From positions 124,001 to 188,000 of the forward strand of contig UESW01001690.1 in assembly GCA_900491605.1 (NCBI GenBank): a DNA stretch of 64,000 nucleotides, read 5' to 3'. Made by a program: the position numbers and the translations under genes. Source of the DNA: Calamus simplicifolius. Its lineage: Eukaryota > Streptophyta > Magnoliopsida > Arecales > Arecaceae. The notes under the pieces are model-generated. The model ran no database searches, was not told the origin of the DNA, and saw only the letters and a list, made by a program, of their open reading frames with translations. Each line of letters begins with the position of its first letter. Position 1 is the stretch's first letter. Positions 48,042 to 59,459 of this stretch are shown here, piece by piece.

Positions 48042-49189
48042 AATTGGAAAGTCATTTGGAACATTGGATTCGCTATGGTTTTGTGGGGGGATTATAAATC
48101 ACAGTTTTGATGATGGAATTTCCCCGTTAGCATCAGGTCACAGAATCTAATAACTGAAGGACTCGGCAGTTCTTTGACTCATAAAAAATAATAATTTCTT
48201 GACAGGTCCCTCCAGGACCACTTGGATGCTTTGCCTGTGGTTCGTTCAGGACAAGACTGATAGAATCTTAAGGATTTATTTTTCTCTCTTATACTTCCCC
48301 CATCATACCAATGATTGAACCACTTGATTCTTCCCTCAAACTAGTGTTTGCTAAATATGGGACAATCGAGAGAACCAACATGCTACATTCTTTTTTGTAG
48401 GCCATCACATGCACATGGAAACTAAACTCAAGCAGTAGGTTCAACCGAGGCAAGCAGTGAAAGAAAATTCATGCTGCTGGAGAGGCAGGAGTTACATAAG
48501 AATCAGGGCTCTAGCATGAAAAAAAAAAAGGAATACCGAGAGAAGTCCAACACCTTTCACTGGTACCATAGTGATGTTGTGAAAGCTAAAGGAAGTAAAA
48601 ATATGGGAAAGAATCAGGAAACTTCATTGCTCGCATCATCTAGGTTATCCTCTTTATTTGTATTTGAATAGAGGGCATTGATTCGAGCATGAAAAACTAT
48701 GATCCAGCTGCATCTTCTTTTGGTCAGAGGAAAAGCACCGACACAGTCCATCTGCATGCTTTTTGTGCAGATCAGAAAACTGCCTGGATTTAGACAAGAG
48801 TGCAAAGATCTGACAGAGATCATATTTAAGGCAGATATTGTTCCCATTTCATCTCCACTGGTAACATGAACAGAAAGCGGAAGAAGAATAGAAACAGAAA
48901 AGAATTTTAAGAGCTATAATCATAATAAGCATTGTTTCAGCAATATGGCAATAGGTAAATAGGGGCTAAAATAGTTGAAGTATTACATAATAACTCTCTA
49001 GTTAGTTGTTGAACTACTCCAATTACATTCACATATAAAAAACTTTTACATAACCAAATATACTATAATAGCACCTCCTATTCAGAGTTGAGGATCCCAA
49101 ATGAATGGCAGACTAAGTTGCAGAAAGAAAGGGACGTTGAAAGATATAAAACGCTTATATCTCTAATTTTGTACTCGGCGATACCCCAC
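48042..49189 (-). pseudogene. Detached duplicate of the JAZ/TIFY6 3' end (copy X-left)
   Basis: Nearly identical to 60560-61712 (about 11 substitutions and four small indels counted by eye). On - it begins with the last eleven codons of the JAZ gene, including the stop TAA at 49155-49157, and continues through the 3' untranslated or downstream DNA. It ends exactly where the LTR of element 4 starts (49190) and has no upstream exons, so it cannot encode the protein. Transcripts leaving element 4 on - would run into it and could use its 3' processing signals (inference). Confidence 0.85.
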
Positions 49190-50610
49190 TGTTGCCGCCG
49201 AGATCCGTCCTCCGACGCGGGCGCGGTCGATCTCCTGGGGCGGACCTGCACAGAAGTCCTTACGCGAGAGGCGTTGGAGGTGGCCCTCCGCGGAAGACCC
49301 TCTAACGCTCAAGCCAGTGGGGGGATCGGTGATCAACAGAAAATGGGGAGGTGATCTCTCCGGGGAGTCTCTCCAGGGGCGGCCGATCGGAAGCTCTAGG
49401 GGGGAGCGCCGACGAGCAGCTGGGGAGAGCGAGAGAGTGAGAGTGAGAATGAGCACATACCGGAGAGAATCTGGGAGTGCCGTATTTATAGGCTGTCACC
49501 TAGATCCTAAGCGCCTTCTGGAAGGTTCACAGGTTGTTGGGATACGGAGATGAACCGAATCGGGCCATTGTGGGGCCGGTAGGATCCGTATCTTGTTCGT
49601 TAGGGGATCGACGGCTAGGAGAGCTCCTTGATGGCTTGAGATCTGGTGGGTGCGTAGGTCCCAGGTAGCCGTGTTAGGTTCTAGACCACTCCTCAACATG
49701 ATTCCTTGCCTGGGATGCTGTTACGATAGGCCTAGGCTCTCCCACGTCAGGTTCCGCGGAGGTGAGTATTGGATCGTGGATCGCTCAGTGAAGCCGAGCT
49801 TTAGGTGGCTCGAAAAAGCGAGCCATGGGAGGCTCAGGGAAACCGAGTTATGAAAGTTCGTGGAAGCCGAGCTACAGGAGGCTCGAGGGAGCCTAACTAC
49901 AGGAGGCTCTGGGGAGCCGAGCTATGGAAGCCCGGAGAAAGACGAGCCATGGGAAGCTCGGGGGAGACGAGCCAGGAGAGGTTCGGGGAGGCCGAGCTAC
50001 AGGAGGCTCGGGAGAGCCGAGCTATGGAAGCCCGGGGAAGACGAACTAGGGGAGGTTCGGGGAGGACGAGCTACAGGAAGCTCGGGAGGACCGAGCTATG
50101 GAAGCTCGGGGGAGACGAGCTACAGGAAGCTCGGGAGGGCCGAGCTATGGAAGCTCGGGGAGATCGAGCTACAGGAAGCTCGGGAGGACCGAGCTATGGA
50201 AGCTCGGGGAGGCCGAGCTACAGGAAGCTCGGGAGGACCGAGCTATGAAAGCTCGGGGGAGACGACCTACAGGAAGCTCGGGAGGACCGAGCTATGGAAG
50301 CTCAGGGAGGCCGAGCTACAGGAAGCTCGGGAGGGCCGAGCTATGGAAGCTCGGGGAGGCCGAGCTACAGGAAGCTCGGGAGGGCCGAGCTATGGAAGCT
50401 CGGGAAGAACGAGCTACAGGAAGCTCGAGAGGACCGAGCTATGGAAGCTCGGGGAGGCCGAGCTACAGGAAGCTCGGGAGGTCACGCGACCCGACAGATC
50501 GCATTAGCTTAGCTTATCCCCCGGGGACATATCATAATGGGCGGAGGGATGGGGTCGGCCTTAGCCTCCTTGCATGACTATCAATGCAATGATGATTTTG
50601 CCCCCTAACA
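49190..50610 (-). repeat. 3' LTR of element 4
   Basis: Starts TGTTGCCGCC and ends ccccctaaca. It is 321 bp longer than the partner LTR because its tandem array (49790-50485) has more units. Confidence 0.9.
49790..50485. repeat. Tandem array of about 50 bp units with hairpin motifs, element 4 3' LTR
   Basis: Units of gccgagctacaggaagctcg plus ggaggaccgagctatggaag recur about a dozen times. Each half contains gagct, six bases, agctc, a perfect short inverted repeat. The partner array at 60056-60432 is shorter. The long open frames across it are a by-product of periodicity. Confidence 0.88.
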
Positions 50611-50629
50611 CATGCCTCCCACTCCCTAG
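50611..50629 (-). promoter_or_regulatory. Polypurine tract of element 4
   Basis: On - the purine-rich ctagggagtgggaggcatg abuts the LTR. Confidence 0.6.
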
Positions 50630-51019
50630 TTTGAAGCGTAGGTTCGGGCGTAGGGAGTATAGGCTTGGGTGGCGTGATCTGCATTTGGGGATGCATATTT
50701 GATTGCCTTTGCGATGATGCCCTCAATTAATGTCGTGGGGCCATCTTGCCTTTCCGAGGCGGATCCGTCATTCCTTAGGAGCGAAGGTAGCGGCTGGGGA
50801 GACGCCACATATGAAATCCCAACCTTCACGGCGCCCACAGTGATAGTTCCGAATGCCTAGGTTAGGACGCCCCATCCTCACCCTGAGGCGGTTTCGATTG
50901 GCAAAAAGGAGTTGTGGCGGCGCTATCTTTATTTGTAGAGCCCCTTTCGTTCTCCTTCGAAGAACTTTGTCTTCTTTCTCTCGCTGCGATTCTGCTCGTT
51001 GTCTCTTGCGATCGAGGAC

Positions 51020-52426
51020 ATGGTGAGCCCAAGCGACCAGGTTTCGGAGGTGACCCTGGCCGATCTGGAGCGGATGCATCGCTTCTACAAGATCCCTCCG
51101 GACGTCATCTTGTTGGTTCCGGCGGCGGAGGATAGAGTGACGTCCAGCTTAGAGGATGGAACGTTCTGCTATAAGGAGAGCTTGAGGGCAGGCCTCCGGT
51201 TCCCCCTTCATCCGTTGGTGCGGGAGGTGATGAGGTTCTATAACATATGTTTCACCATGGTGGCCCCCAACAGTTGGCGCAACCTCATCAGGTTCATCTC
51301 GTTGTGCAAGCGCCTTGGGGTGATAGCGACCCTCTCACTGTTCAGGGTGTGTTTCAATCTGGTCTCCGGAAGGGCCTCAGAATGGCCTTACATCGGTCCC
51401 CGGAGATCTTTCAAGATATATCGGACAACCCTTCATCGATAAAGGAGTGGAAGTCGCGGTTCCTTATAGTCAGGGGGAACACTGGTTTGGATTTCCCTCG
51501 GGTCTGGGGGCAGTACGTGAAGGATCCGGAAGTACACCTGGAATTGACTGATTCGGAGAAGAGGGATTTGGTTGTGCTGCGCAGCAGTCAGGCGCTCCCA
51601 GCTAGTGTTCTCTTATCGGAGGACGCTCTTTTCGCGGCCGGGTTAAGTCCCGTTGATCCTCGCGGTGAGTATTATCCCGTAGCTGACAATCCAGTGTGGC
51701 TTCATCTTTGATTTCTGTGTGAGCTAATGAGCGAATCGTATTGTTCCTACAGCCGAAAAGTCGGCGTTCGCAGACCAGATGAGGGAGGAGCTAGGAAAGC
51801 GCCGTAGGAGATATGGTTCTGGTAGTAAGCCTCGGTCCGAGAAGAGGCTTCGCCCTTCCGGTTCCCGCTCCAGGGGGACCAGGAGAGATGGTGACAGTCG
51901 GCGCTCTTCGTCGACGCAGGCCGAAACTGCCGGAGTTCTGCGGCGCCTGATCTTTCGGATTCTGCAGGTGCCAGTTAAAGCGGTGATACGTGGCGAATTC
52001 TCACGGGTCGGTGGTTACAGCCCGACTGATCGAAATACTCGCTTAAAAAGTATAAATACGGACGGGGGGTGCTGGTGTTTGCCATCCTTTCGGTTCGATC
52101 TTAGAGCAGCTTTCAACATGGCTTTTAGAGAAGGAGAGCAACCATCCGACAGATTGAGCGCGATGATTAATGGCTCAATGCGTCCAGAGGGGGGTCGCCC
52201 TACTATCACGGTCGACGCCCAGGTCTTGGCGTCGGCTTTTGCGAGCCACGAGTGGCTCGAAAGGGTCATCGAGGGCTACGTCGCCGTCTCGACGAGGGAG
52301 GTCGCAGCCCTCCGTGGGGTGGTGGACCGGCAGCGGGGGGAGATATCATCTCTCCACCGACAAGTTGCCGAGCTCTCCTAGCATTTGGAGGATTTGCTAG
52401 CTTCCGGAGAAGACAGCGAGCCTTAG
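51020..52426 (+). pseudogene. Antisense accessory gene of element 4 (gypsy-type transposon domain), spliced
   Basis: Reads on +, opposite to gag-pol. ATG at 51020 starts MVSPSDQVSEVTLADLER, followed by a globular block (YKESLRAGLRFPLHPLVRE, then NSWRNLIRFISLCKRLG) resembling the 'putative gypsy type transposon' family. A frame change near 51420 continues into SIKEWKSRFLIVRG and FPRVWGQYVKDP. An intron fits 51665-51752, with a GTGAGT donor and a TTCCTACAG acceptor, and splicing keeps the frame into AEKSAFADQMREELGKRRRR, a basic segment. The C-terminus is Ala/Glu-rich, with one in-frame TAG near 52379 and the next stop at 52424-52426. Function is unknown; family members are annotated only by their association with retroelements. 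The frameshift and stop suggest decay of a formerly coding gene. Confidence 0.65.
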
Positions 52427-53100
52427 CGAGGGCTCTTTCTGCTTCTTTTCCTTTCTTTTGCCGTTGTTGTCTCTCCTTTCTTTTAATCAATGAATATAAA
52501 TATTTGTCATACTGTGCATTCTTATGTTCCCAGAGCATTTGCCCATATCAGATTGGGATCTATCAGTCGCCCGAGTTCGAGCTGATTTTAGGAGATCACG
52601 GGCGGGTTTCGTTTAGGGCACGTAGGCCACCCAAATTTGAACATAGTTTAGGGGGTCGTTTAAATTGGTCGAGGCTTGTAAACTACCCGAATCTGAACCC
52701 GAGTTTTCTTGGGGGGTCACTGGTCTCTGTTTGGACCAGTGGCGGAGCTAGGCGGTTCTTCAGAAGGAGTTCCTTTACTTCTTCCAGAGTATCAGGAGGT
52801 TTTTGCCTTCATTTTCATTTTTAGGGTATTCGAGAAGTTACCCTGTTTCAAACGACGCCCTGGGGTGCGACTAAGGCGCGAGAGCATTGCTCTTTTGGCT
52901 GATGATTTGGTCGTCGGGCGCGACCAGGGCGCGGGAATATCACTCGGTTGGCCCGAGGAACTTGATAACTAAGGTCGCTCCCCGGCTTTGGCCGAGGTTT
53001 CTAGCGGCAGAATGTAGCCCTTGGCTTTGGCCAAGGTTTACGCACTCCGGTCTCGGCCGGGGCTTTAAAGATCGCAGCCCTGTCTAGGCTCGGGGATCTT
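52427..53100. other. 3' flank of the element 4 antisense gene
   Basis: Follows the + strand gene. A polyadenylation-like cluster (tcaatgaatataaatatttg) lies near 52488-52507. The rest has degenerate gcccgag and ggtcg words leading into the tandem array. Confidence 0.45.
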
Positions 53101-53111
53101 GTCGCTCGGCC

Positions 53112-53870
53112 GTGCCGATATTTTGTTACTCGGCCCAGCGAGGTTCGGAGATTTTTTACTTGGCCCTGCCAAGGTTCAGAGATTTTTTACTTGGCCCTAC
53201 CAAGGTTCGGAGATTTTGTTGCTCGGCCCAGCCGAGGTTCGGAGATTTTTTACTTGGCCCTGCCAAGGTTCAGAGAATTTGTTGCTCAGCCCAGCCGAGG
53301 TTCAGAGATTTTTTACTTGGCCCTGCCAAGGTTCGGAGAATTTGTTGCTCAGCCCAGCCGAGGTTCGGAGACTTTTTACTTGGCCCTACCAAGGTTCGGA
53401 GAATTTGTTGCTCGGCCCAGCCGAGGTTCGAAGATTTTTACTTGGCCCTGCCAAGGTTTGGAGATTTTTTACTTGGCCCTGCCAAGGTTCAGAGATTTGT
53501 TGCTCAGCCCAGCCGAGGTTCAGAGATTTTTTACTTGGCCCTGCCAAGGTTCGGAGAATTTGTTGCTCGGCCCAGCCGAGGTTCGGAGATTTTTTTACTT
53601 GGCCCTGCCAAGGTTCGGAGATTTTTTACTTGGCCCTGCCAAGGTTCGGAGAATTTGTTGCTCGGCCCAGCCGAGGTTCGGAGATTTTTTACTTGGCCCT
53701 GCTAAGGTTCGGAGAATTTGTTGCTCAACCCAGCCGAGGTTCGGAGACTTTTTACTTGGCCCTGCCAAGGTTTGGAGAATTTATTGCTCGGCCCAGCCGA
53801 GGTTCGGAGAATTTTTTACTTGGCCATGCCAAGGTTCAGAGATTCCCTGTGCAAATAGGCAACTCGGTCA
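53112..53870. repeat. 31/62 bp tandem array between pol and the antisense gene, element 4
   Basis: Alternating halves ttacttggccctgccaaggt and ttgttgctcggcccagccga, each followed by tcggagat or tcggagaa. This makes 31 bp monomers arranged mostly as 62 bp dimers, over twenty monomers in all. It occupies the convergent intergenic position, like the arrays of element 2. Confidence 0.9.
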
Positions 53871-54015
53871 TGCCGAGGATTGGTGAGCAGCACCTATTTC
53901 TTTTCGCAATCTTTGGCAACATAATGTGTGATGATTCATGTTGTAAATTACGAAAACATGTGCCGACAGAAAGGTATAACAAGGTATAATGAGGTGAGCC
54001 TATGCAGGACATACC

Positions 54016-57000
54016 CTATTGATAATACTTACGGAGATTGTCTGAGTTCCAGGTTCGGGGGATGGACTTTCCGCTCAAATCTTGCAGCTTGTAGGTCCCC
54101 GGTCCGACGATCTCCGCCACTTGGTAGGGGCCTTCCCAATTTGGTGCCAGTTTTCCTCGCTCCAGCGGTTTGGAGACATATGCTTTCCAAAGAACAAGGT
54201 CGCCGGGCAGGAAAGCTTTCCCTTTGACTCTGGAGGTGTGGTAGCGGGCCACCCTTTGTTGATAGCAGCCACTCTGATCCGGGCTTTCTCTCTAACCTCC
54301 TCTATCAGGTCGAGGTTGGTGCGGAGCTGTTCATCACTGGCTTCCTCTGAGTAGCTTTCCACCCGCAGCGAAGGGAGGCCTATCTCTACAGGGATAATGG
54401 CCTCTGTGCCGAAGGCCATCCGGAATGGGGTTTCACCTGTGGGGACTCTCGGGGTGGTGCGGTAGGCCCATAGGACGTGATGCAACTCGTCCGCCCACCT
54501 GCCTTGGGCTCTGGAAAGACGAGCTTTGATCCCCTGAAGCAGAGTCCTGTTGGTCACCTCAGCTGCTCCGTTGGCCTACGGATGCCCGACCGAGGTGAGG
54601 TGGTGATGGATTCCGTGCTCTTCGTAGAACTGGCGGAACTTAGGGTTGTCGAATGCCTGCCGTTATCAGTGATTATAGTATGCGGGAGGCCGAAACGGCA
54701 GATGATGGTCCTCCATACAAAATCTCTGGCCCGTGCCTCGGTTATTTGTGCAACCGCTTCGCCTCGACCCATTTAGTGAAGTAGTCGATGGAGACAAATA
54801 GAAATTTCCGCTGCCCCGTGGCAAGCGGGAACGGGCCGAGGATGTCCATCCCCCACTTGGAGAAGGGCCAAGTGGAGGATATAGGAACTAGGCTGGCGGA
54901 GGGGAGTCTTTGAATGTTTGAGTGCCTCTGGCATGGGTCGCAAGCTCGGACAAGGTCGTCTGCATCCTTCTGCATAGTCGGCCAATAATAGCCTTGTCGT
55001 AGCACCTTGTGACATAGGGACCGGCCTCCCAGATGGTTGCCGCAAATCCCTTCATGTATTTCACGGAGAGCATAATCTGCTTCAGACGGGCGGAGGCATC
55101 TGAGCAGTGGCATGGAGAAGGACCGTTTGTAGAGTTGATCGTCGATCAGCACATAATGGGTGGCTTGCAACTTTAGCTTTCTAGCCTCTCTTCGGTCGGG
55201 CGGAAGCGACCCTTCATTGAGGTACTTCAGAATGGGATCGAACCATGATGGTTCGGTCTCAACTTGCATTATTCGGTCGGCTTCCGTGATGCTGGGTTTC
55301 TCCAAGGTCTCCAGGTGGAACTTTTGTTCGGCGTCCATTGACTCCGCGGTCGCCAATCGGGACAGTAGGTCAGCACGGGCATTTTTGGATCTGGGAATCT
55401 GAGTAATCTCAAACTCAAAAAAATGGGGAAGTAGGCTCCGCACCTCTTGAAGATATCGAACCATGTTCGGCTCCCGAGCCTCAAATTCTCCTCGTACATG
55501 GCCAGCCACTAGCTGAGAGTCGGTGAAGGCGTTAAGTTTTCCACCTTCAGGTTGCGGGCGATTCGGAGACCGGCCAGCAGGGCTTCATACTCAGCTTCGT
55601 TGTTGGAGGCCGGGAAAGAGAAACGGATACCATATTCAAAGGTTGCCCCCTCCGGACTGGTGAGAACCAGGCCCGCACCGGAGCGATGAGCGTTAGATGA
55701 CCCGTCGACATGGAGGAGCCACCGGGCTCCAAATTTTGGTTCTTCGGGGGAGTCTGGGGTGGAGCCGTCCTCTGGGATGGTACATTCGAGGAGGAAATCG
55801 GCTAGCACCTGAGCTTTGATGGCCGGGCAGGCTGAAAGTGGATATCATGCTCGCTCAACTCGACAGCCCACTTGGTCATTCTCCCTAATGTCTCAGGATG
55901 GTGGACCACCGCCTTGATGGGTTGGTCAATCAGGACCGTCACAGAGTGTGCCTGGAAGTACGGTCGCAGCTTTCAAACTGAGGTGATTAAGGCCAACACC
56001 ATCTTTTCAATTCTGCTATATCTTGTCTTCGCATTGCGGAGTAGCCTGCTGACATAGTAAATCGGTTTTTGGACCTTGTTTTCCTCTCTGACTAGCACCG
56101 AACAGACGGCACCTTCTGAAACAGCCAGGTATAAGAACAAGGTCTCGCCTGGGTTTGGACTGCTGAGGAGCAGGGGCGAGCCGAGGTATTTCTTGAGATC
56201 TTGAAATGATTTTTGGCATTCAGGGGTCCACTGAAAGTTCTTAGCCGACCGGAGGGTTTTGAAGAAGGGGAGCATCTCTCGGCCGAACGCGCCACGAAGC
56301 GGTTGAGAGCCGCTATCCTTCCAGTCAGGCGCTGGACCTCTTTAATAGATGCCGGGGGCACCATTTGTTGAAGAGCTTGAATCTTCTGGGGGTTAGCTTC
56401 GATGCCTCGCTGGGAGACCATGAAGCCGAGAAACTTCCCAGAGTTAACGCCGAAGGCGCAATTGGTTGGATTGAGCCTCATCCCATACTTGCGGAGCGTT
56501 GCAAAGCTCTTTGAGAGGTCCTCGACATGCTGCGATGCTTCTTTGCTCTTGACTAGGATGTCGTCCATACACCTCCATATTTCGGCCGATTTGCTCCTTG
56601 AATACTTTGTTAACCAGCCTTTGGTAGGTGGGTCCTACATTTTTAAGACCAAAGGGCATGACGCGGTAACAGTAAGTACCTCGATCGGTTATGAAGGCGG
56701 TCTTTTCTTCATCCTCGGGGGTCATCCGGATCTGATTGTAGCCGGAGTAAGCGTCCATGAACGTCAGCATTTGATGACCTGAGGTGGCGTCCACAAGCTG
56801 GTCGATCTAAGGAAGGGGAAGCTGTCCTTCGGGCAGGCTTTGTTGAGTCGGTGAAGTCGATGCAAATCCTCCACTTGCCGCTCGATTTCTTACCATGACG
56901 ACATTTGATAGCCAGCTCGGATAATTTACCTTCCGGACGAAGTTTGCCTTGATGAGTTTGTCAACTTCTTCTTCAATGGCCCTCTGCCACTCCGGGGCAA

Positions 57001-57900
57001 AGCTCCTCTTCTTCTGCTTGACAGGCCTGTGCATCTCATCCACATTGAGACGATGGACGAGAACCTCGGGACTGATCCCTAGCATGTCAGAGGCGGACCA
57101 GGCGAAGACGTCAGCGTTGCTTCGGAGAAATTTGATCAATCTGTGCCGAGGTTCGCCCTTTAGCAGCGACCCGATTTTTATGGTTCGGTCGGGACGAGCC
57201 TCATCCAACGGCACTTCCTCCAGCTCCTCCGCTGGTTCTCCTCGTTGTTCGGCAAAGTCCTCCCGAGTGTCCAGCCCGTCAACCTCCGGCATTCTGGACT
57301 GAAGGCTGGTAACGAAGCATTGCCGAGCCATGGTTTAACTTCCTTGAATAACTCCAACTCCATGCCCGGTGGGGAATTTCATGGATAAGTGTGGGATGGA
57401 GACAACTGCCTTGAGGGACATCAGACCGGGTCTGCCGAATATTGCGTTGTATGGGGACCTAAGTTTGGTCACTAGGAAGTCCGTGTGAACAGTGGCCACA
57501 AGGGCCAAGCTCCCGCGCGTACCATCAGGGTGACGACCCCTTCCAGGATGATGACATCGCCTGTGAATCCCATTAGGGTGGAATCCACAGCTCGGAGGTT
57601 TTTCGTGAGCAGTTTCATCTTGGCAAACACATCGAGGTACAAAACATTCACCGAACTTCCACTGTCAACAAGGATCCGGCTTACATCAAGTTATTCAAAT
57701 TGAGGGATACAACTAAGGCATCATCATGGGGGAACTGTATCCCTTGGAGATCATCGTCAGAGAAAGAGAGCTTGCCCGTCCGCGCCTTCTTTGGCGTTGA
57801 TCCTTCATCATCGTTCCTGGAGCCCGATCCGTCGGCCTCTTCGATCATGTTGATGCGGCCGATCACGGGCAGATTTGGTGGAGGAGGGGGTTGCTGAGGT
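54016..57900 (-). pseudogene. Element 4 pol (PR-RT-RH-aRH-INT), frameshifted
   Basis: Protease lies in 57866-57500 (VDSGSSVNVLYLDVF, split by a shift near 57685). RT lies in 57331-56807 (KQKKRSFAPEWQ), 56794-56444 (FMDAYSGYNQIRM, MPFGLKNVGPTYQ) and 56568-56092. The catalytic YVDD is broken by a 2-base loss near 56565, leaving only the DD in the next frame (MDDILVKSK). RNase H is 56275-55973. The second RNase H-like domain is 55808-55509 (WLLHVDGSSNAHRSGAG, NNEAEYEALLAGL). The integrase zinc site and core start are 55509-54742 (HEGICGNHLGG, CDPCQRH, WGMDILGPFP). The remaining core and C-terminus are 54772-54016 (ITDNGR, LHHVLWAYRTTP, LAPNWEGPYQV, LRKYYQ end). Dual RNase H supports the Tat group. 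Confidence 0.85.
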
Positions 57901-58140
57901 TCGGGCTGGCGGTCACCTCCTTGTCCTGGCTCGGGCGCCCTCCTGAATTGATTCAGCCGGTCCCGCTGGATCAGCCTCTCGATTTCGTTTTTCAGCTGCC
58001 AGTATTCTTCAGTATCGTGGCCGTGCTCCCGGTGGTAGCGGCAGTACTTGGTGGGGTCTCTTCGGGTCAGGTTCCCTCGGAGAGGAGCTGGCCGGGGGAG
58101 CTGGCGCTCTTCTCCATGAGGATCTGCACCCAGGGCACGG

Positions 58141-59310
58141 TTAGCGGAGTGTAGCGATCGAATCGCCTAGGTGGGCTCCGGGAGCGATTCCTCGGCGGCA
58201 GTGGGGGAGCTCTTTGGCGGCGAGGCGGACTTGGCCGACGGGCGGATCGGTGCCTGTCGGGACCTTTGGGCTCCTTCTTCTTTGCCAGCTCAGCGCGGCA
58301 ACTCTCCGCGACTCTTCGACCCTAGCATATTTGTCTGCCAGGGCCATCATATCAGAGAGGTTTGGGGGTAGCTGACTTCATCGCCAGGTAGAAGTCGCTT
58401 TCCTTTGAGACTCCCCCCGCCAGGGCGGACATAGCCACCTCATGATTAAGATGGTCCACCTCCAACATGGCCTTGTTGAAACGGCCAAGATAATTTCTCA
58501 AGGACTCCCCCTCTCTCTGCTTGACTTCGGAGAGGGAGTCGGACCTCCGTCGGTGGGTGGCTGCTGACAAACTGGCCAATAAAAAGGTGGCTCAGCTCGT
58601 CAAATGAATCAATGGAACCTGGTTTCAAGGCGTTGAACCAGGTTCGGGCAGATCCTCTGAGGGTGGAGGGGAAGGCACAGCAGAGGATCGCGTCGGATGC
58701 TCCGTGGAACATCATAATTGACCGGAAACTGCTGAGATGGTCGTCCGGGTCAGAAGAGTCGTGGTAGGGTTCGACGACTGGTAGCTTGACATGGGAGGGA
58801 ATCACTTCCTCCATGATCCCTTTGGAGAAAGGGATGCCCTGCTCTGCTTTGGGCTGAGGCGGATGGGCCTACTTGGCGGCGTCCAGCTCCTGGCGCATCT
58901 CCCGGATCTGTCGACGGATCTCCCCTTCAGCAGTAAGAGGAGGAGCTGGGCGAGGAGAGCGCAGGGATGGCGTCGAATCATGGTGGGAGGACACCGGGGA
59001 GAGGGTCTGGGCTCGCCGAGATATGGGAGGATCCTTGTCATAGCCACCTCGCGGGACTGGCTTGTCCCCTCTTTGTCGATGCGGGGGGTCCATGGCTTCA
59101 TGTGGACCGGAGGAGGAGGTCGCCGGAGAAGGAGGAGCCGCGGCCTCCTTGTGAGGGCGCGGAGCGGGAGGAGCTGCGAAACACTCCTGAACCAGGTGGG
59201 TTAGGGCCTGGACCTGCTGGACCAGCGTGGCGAACTGGTCCTGGGTCACTGGGATGGCTGGTGGCGACGGGGTTTCGATCGGTGGAGGCTGTGGCGCTAC
59301 ACTACTCACC
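58141..59310 (-). pseudogene. Element 4 gag, stop and frameshifts
   Basis: Starts near 59309 with a Pro-rich region (MSSVAPQPPP) and a short coiled coil ending at a TAG near 58869. The capsid block 58814-58446 has DPDDHLSSFRSIM, CAFPSTLRGSARTW and FDELSHLFIGQF, the gypsy gag signature. After a shift, 58579-58352 has KQREGESLRNYLGRFN and NHEVAMSALAGGV. A basic tail continues to about 58141, before the protease region. Confidence 0.8.
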
Positions 59311-59438
59311 GGATCAGGTCTCTGGAGGCGACATGGTCTTGGGCTTCAGAGGTTGCCCTTCTCCGATTAGCCATTAGAGAGGTTCTACTCCAGATTGAGA
59401 TCCTTATCTCCTTTCTTCAAGTTTTAACGGGACTTGAG

Positions 59439-59456
59439 GCCCTTCCTCTAGCGCCA
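59439..59456 (-). promoter_or_regulatory. Primer-binding site of element 4
   Basis: On + GCCCTTCCTCTAGCGCCA ends three bases before the LTR, as a tRNA 3' end with CCA. It is not the initiator-Met type. The tRNA was not identified. Confidence 0.6.
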
Positions 59457-59459
59457 ATC

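Noticed and set aside
48042..49189. A second, independent JAZ gene
   Set aside because: Only the last eleven codons and downstream DNA are present; no TIFY or Jas exon.
49805..50577. Several open frames of 70-215 residues on +
   Set aside because: All lie in the 50 bp LTR array of element 4, open in three frames with the same repeated words.
53099..53989. A 296-residue open frame and two overlapping ones on +
   Set aside because: They run through the 31/62 bp tandem array. The length comes from repeat periodicity without stops and the translation is a repeated FYLALPRFG-like phrase.
57685..59377. Open frames on + across element 4 gag and protease
   Set aside because: Shadows of the - strand gag-pol, with no motif.
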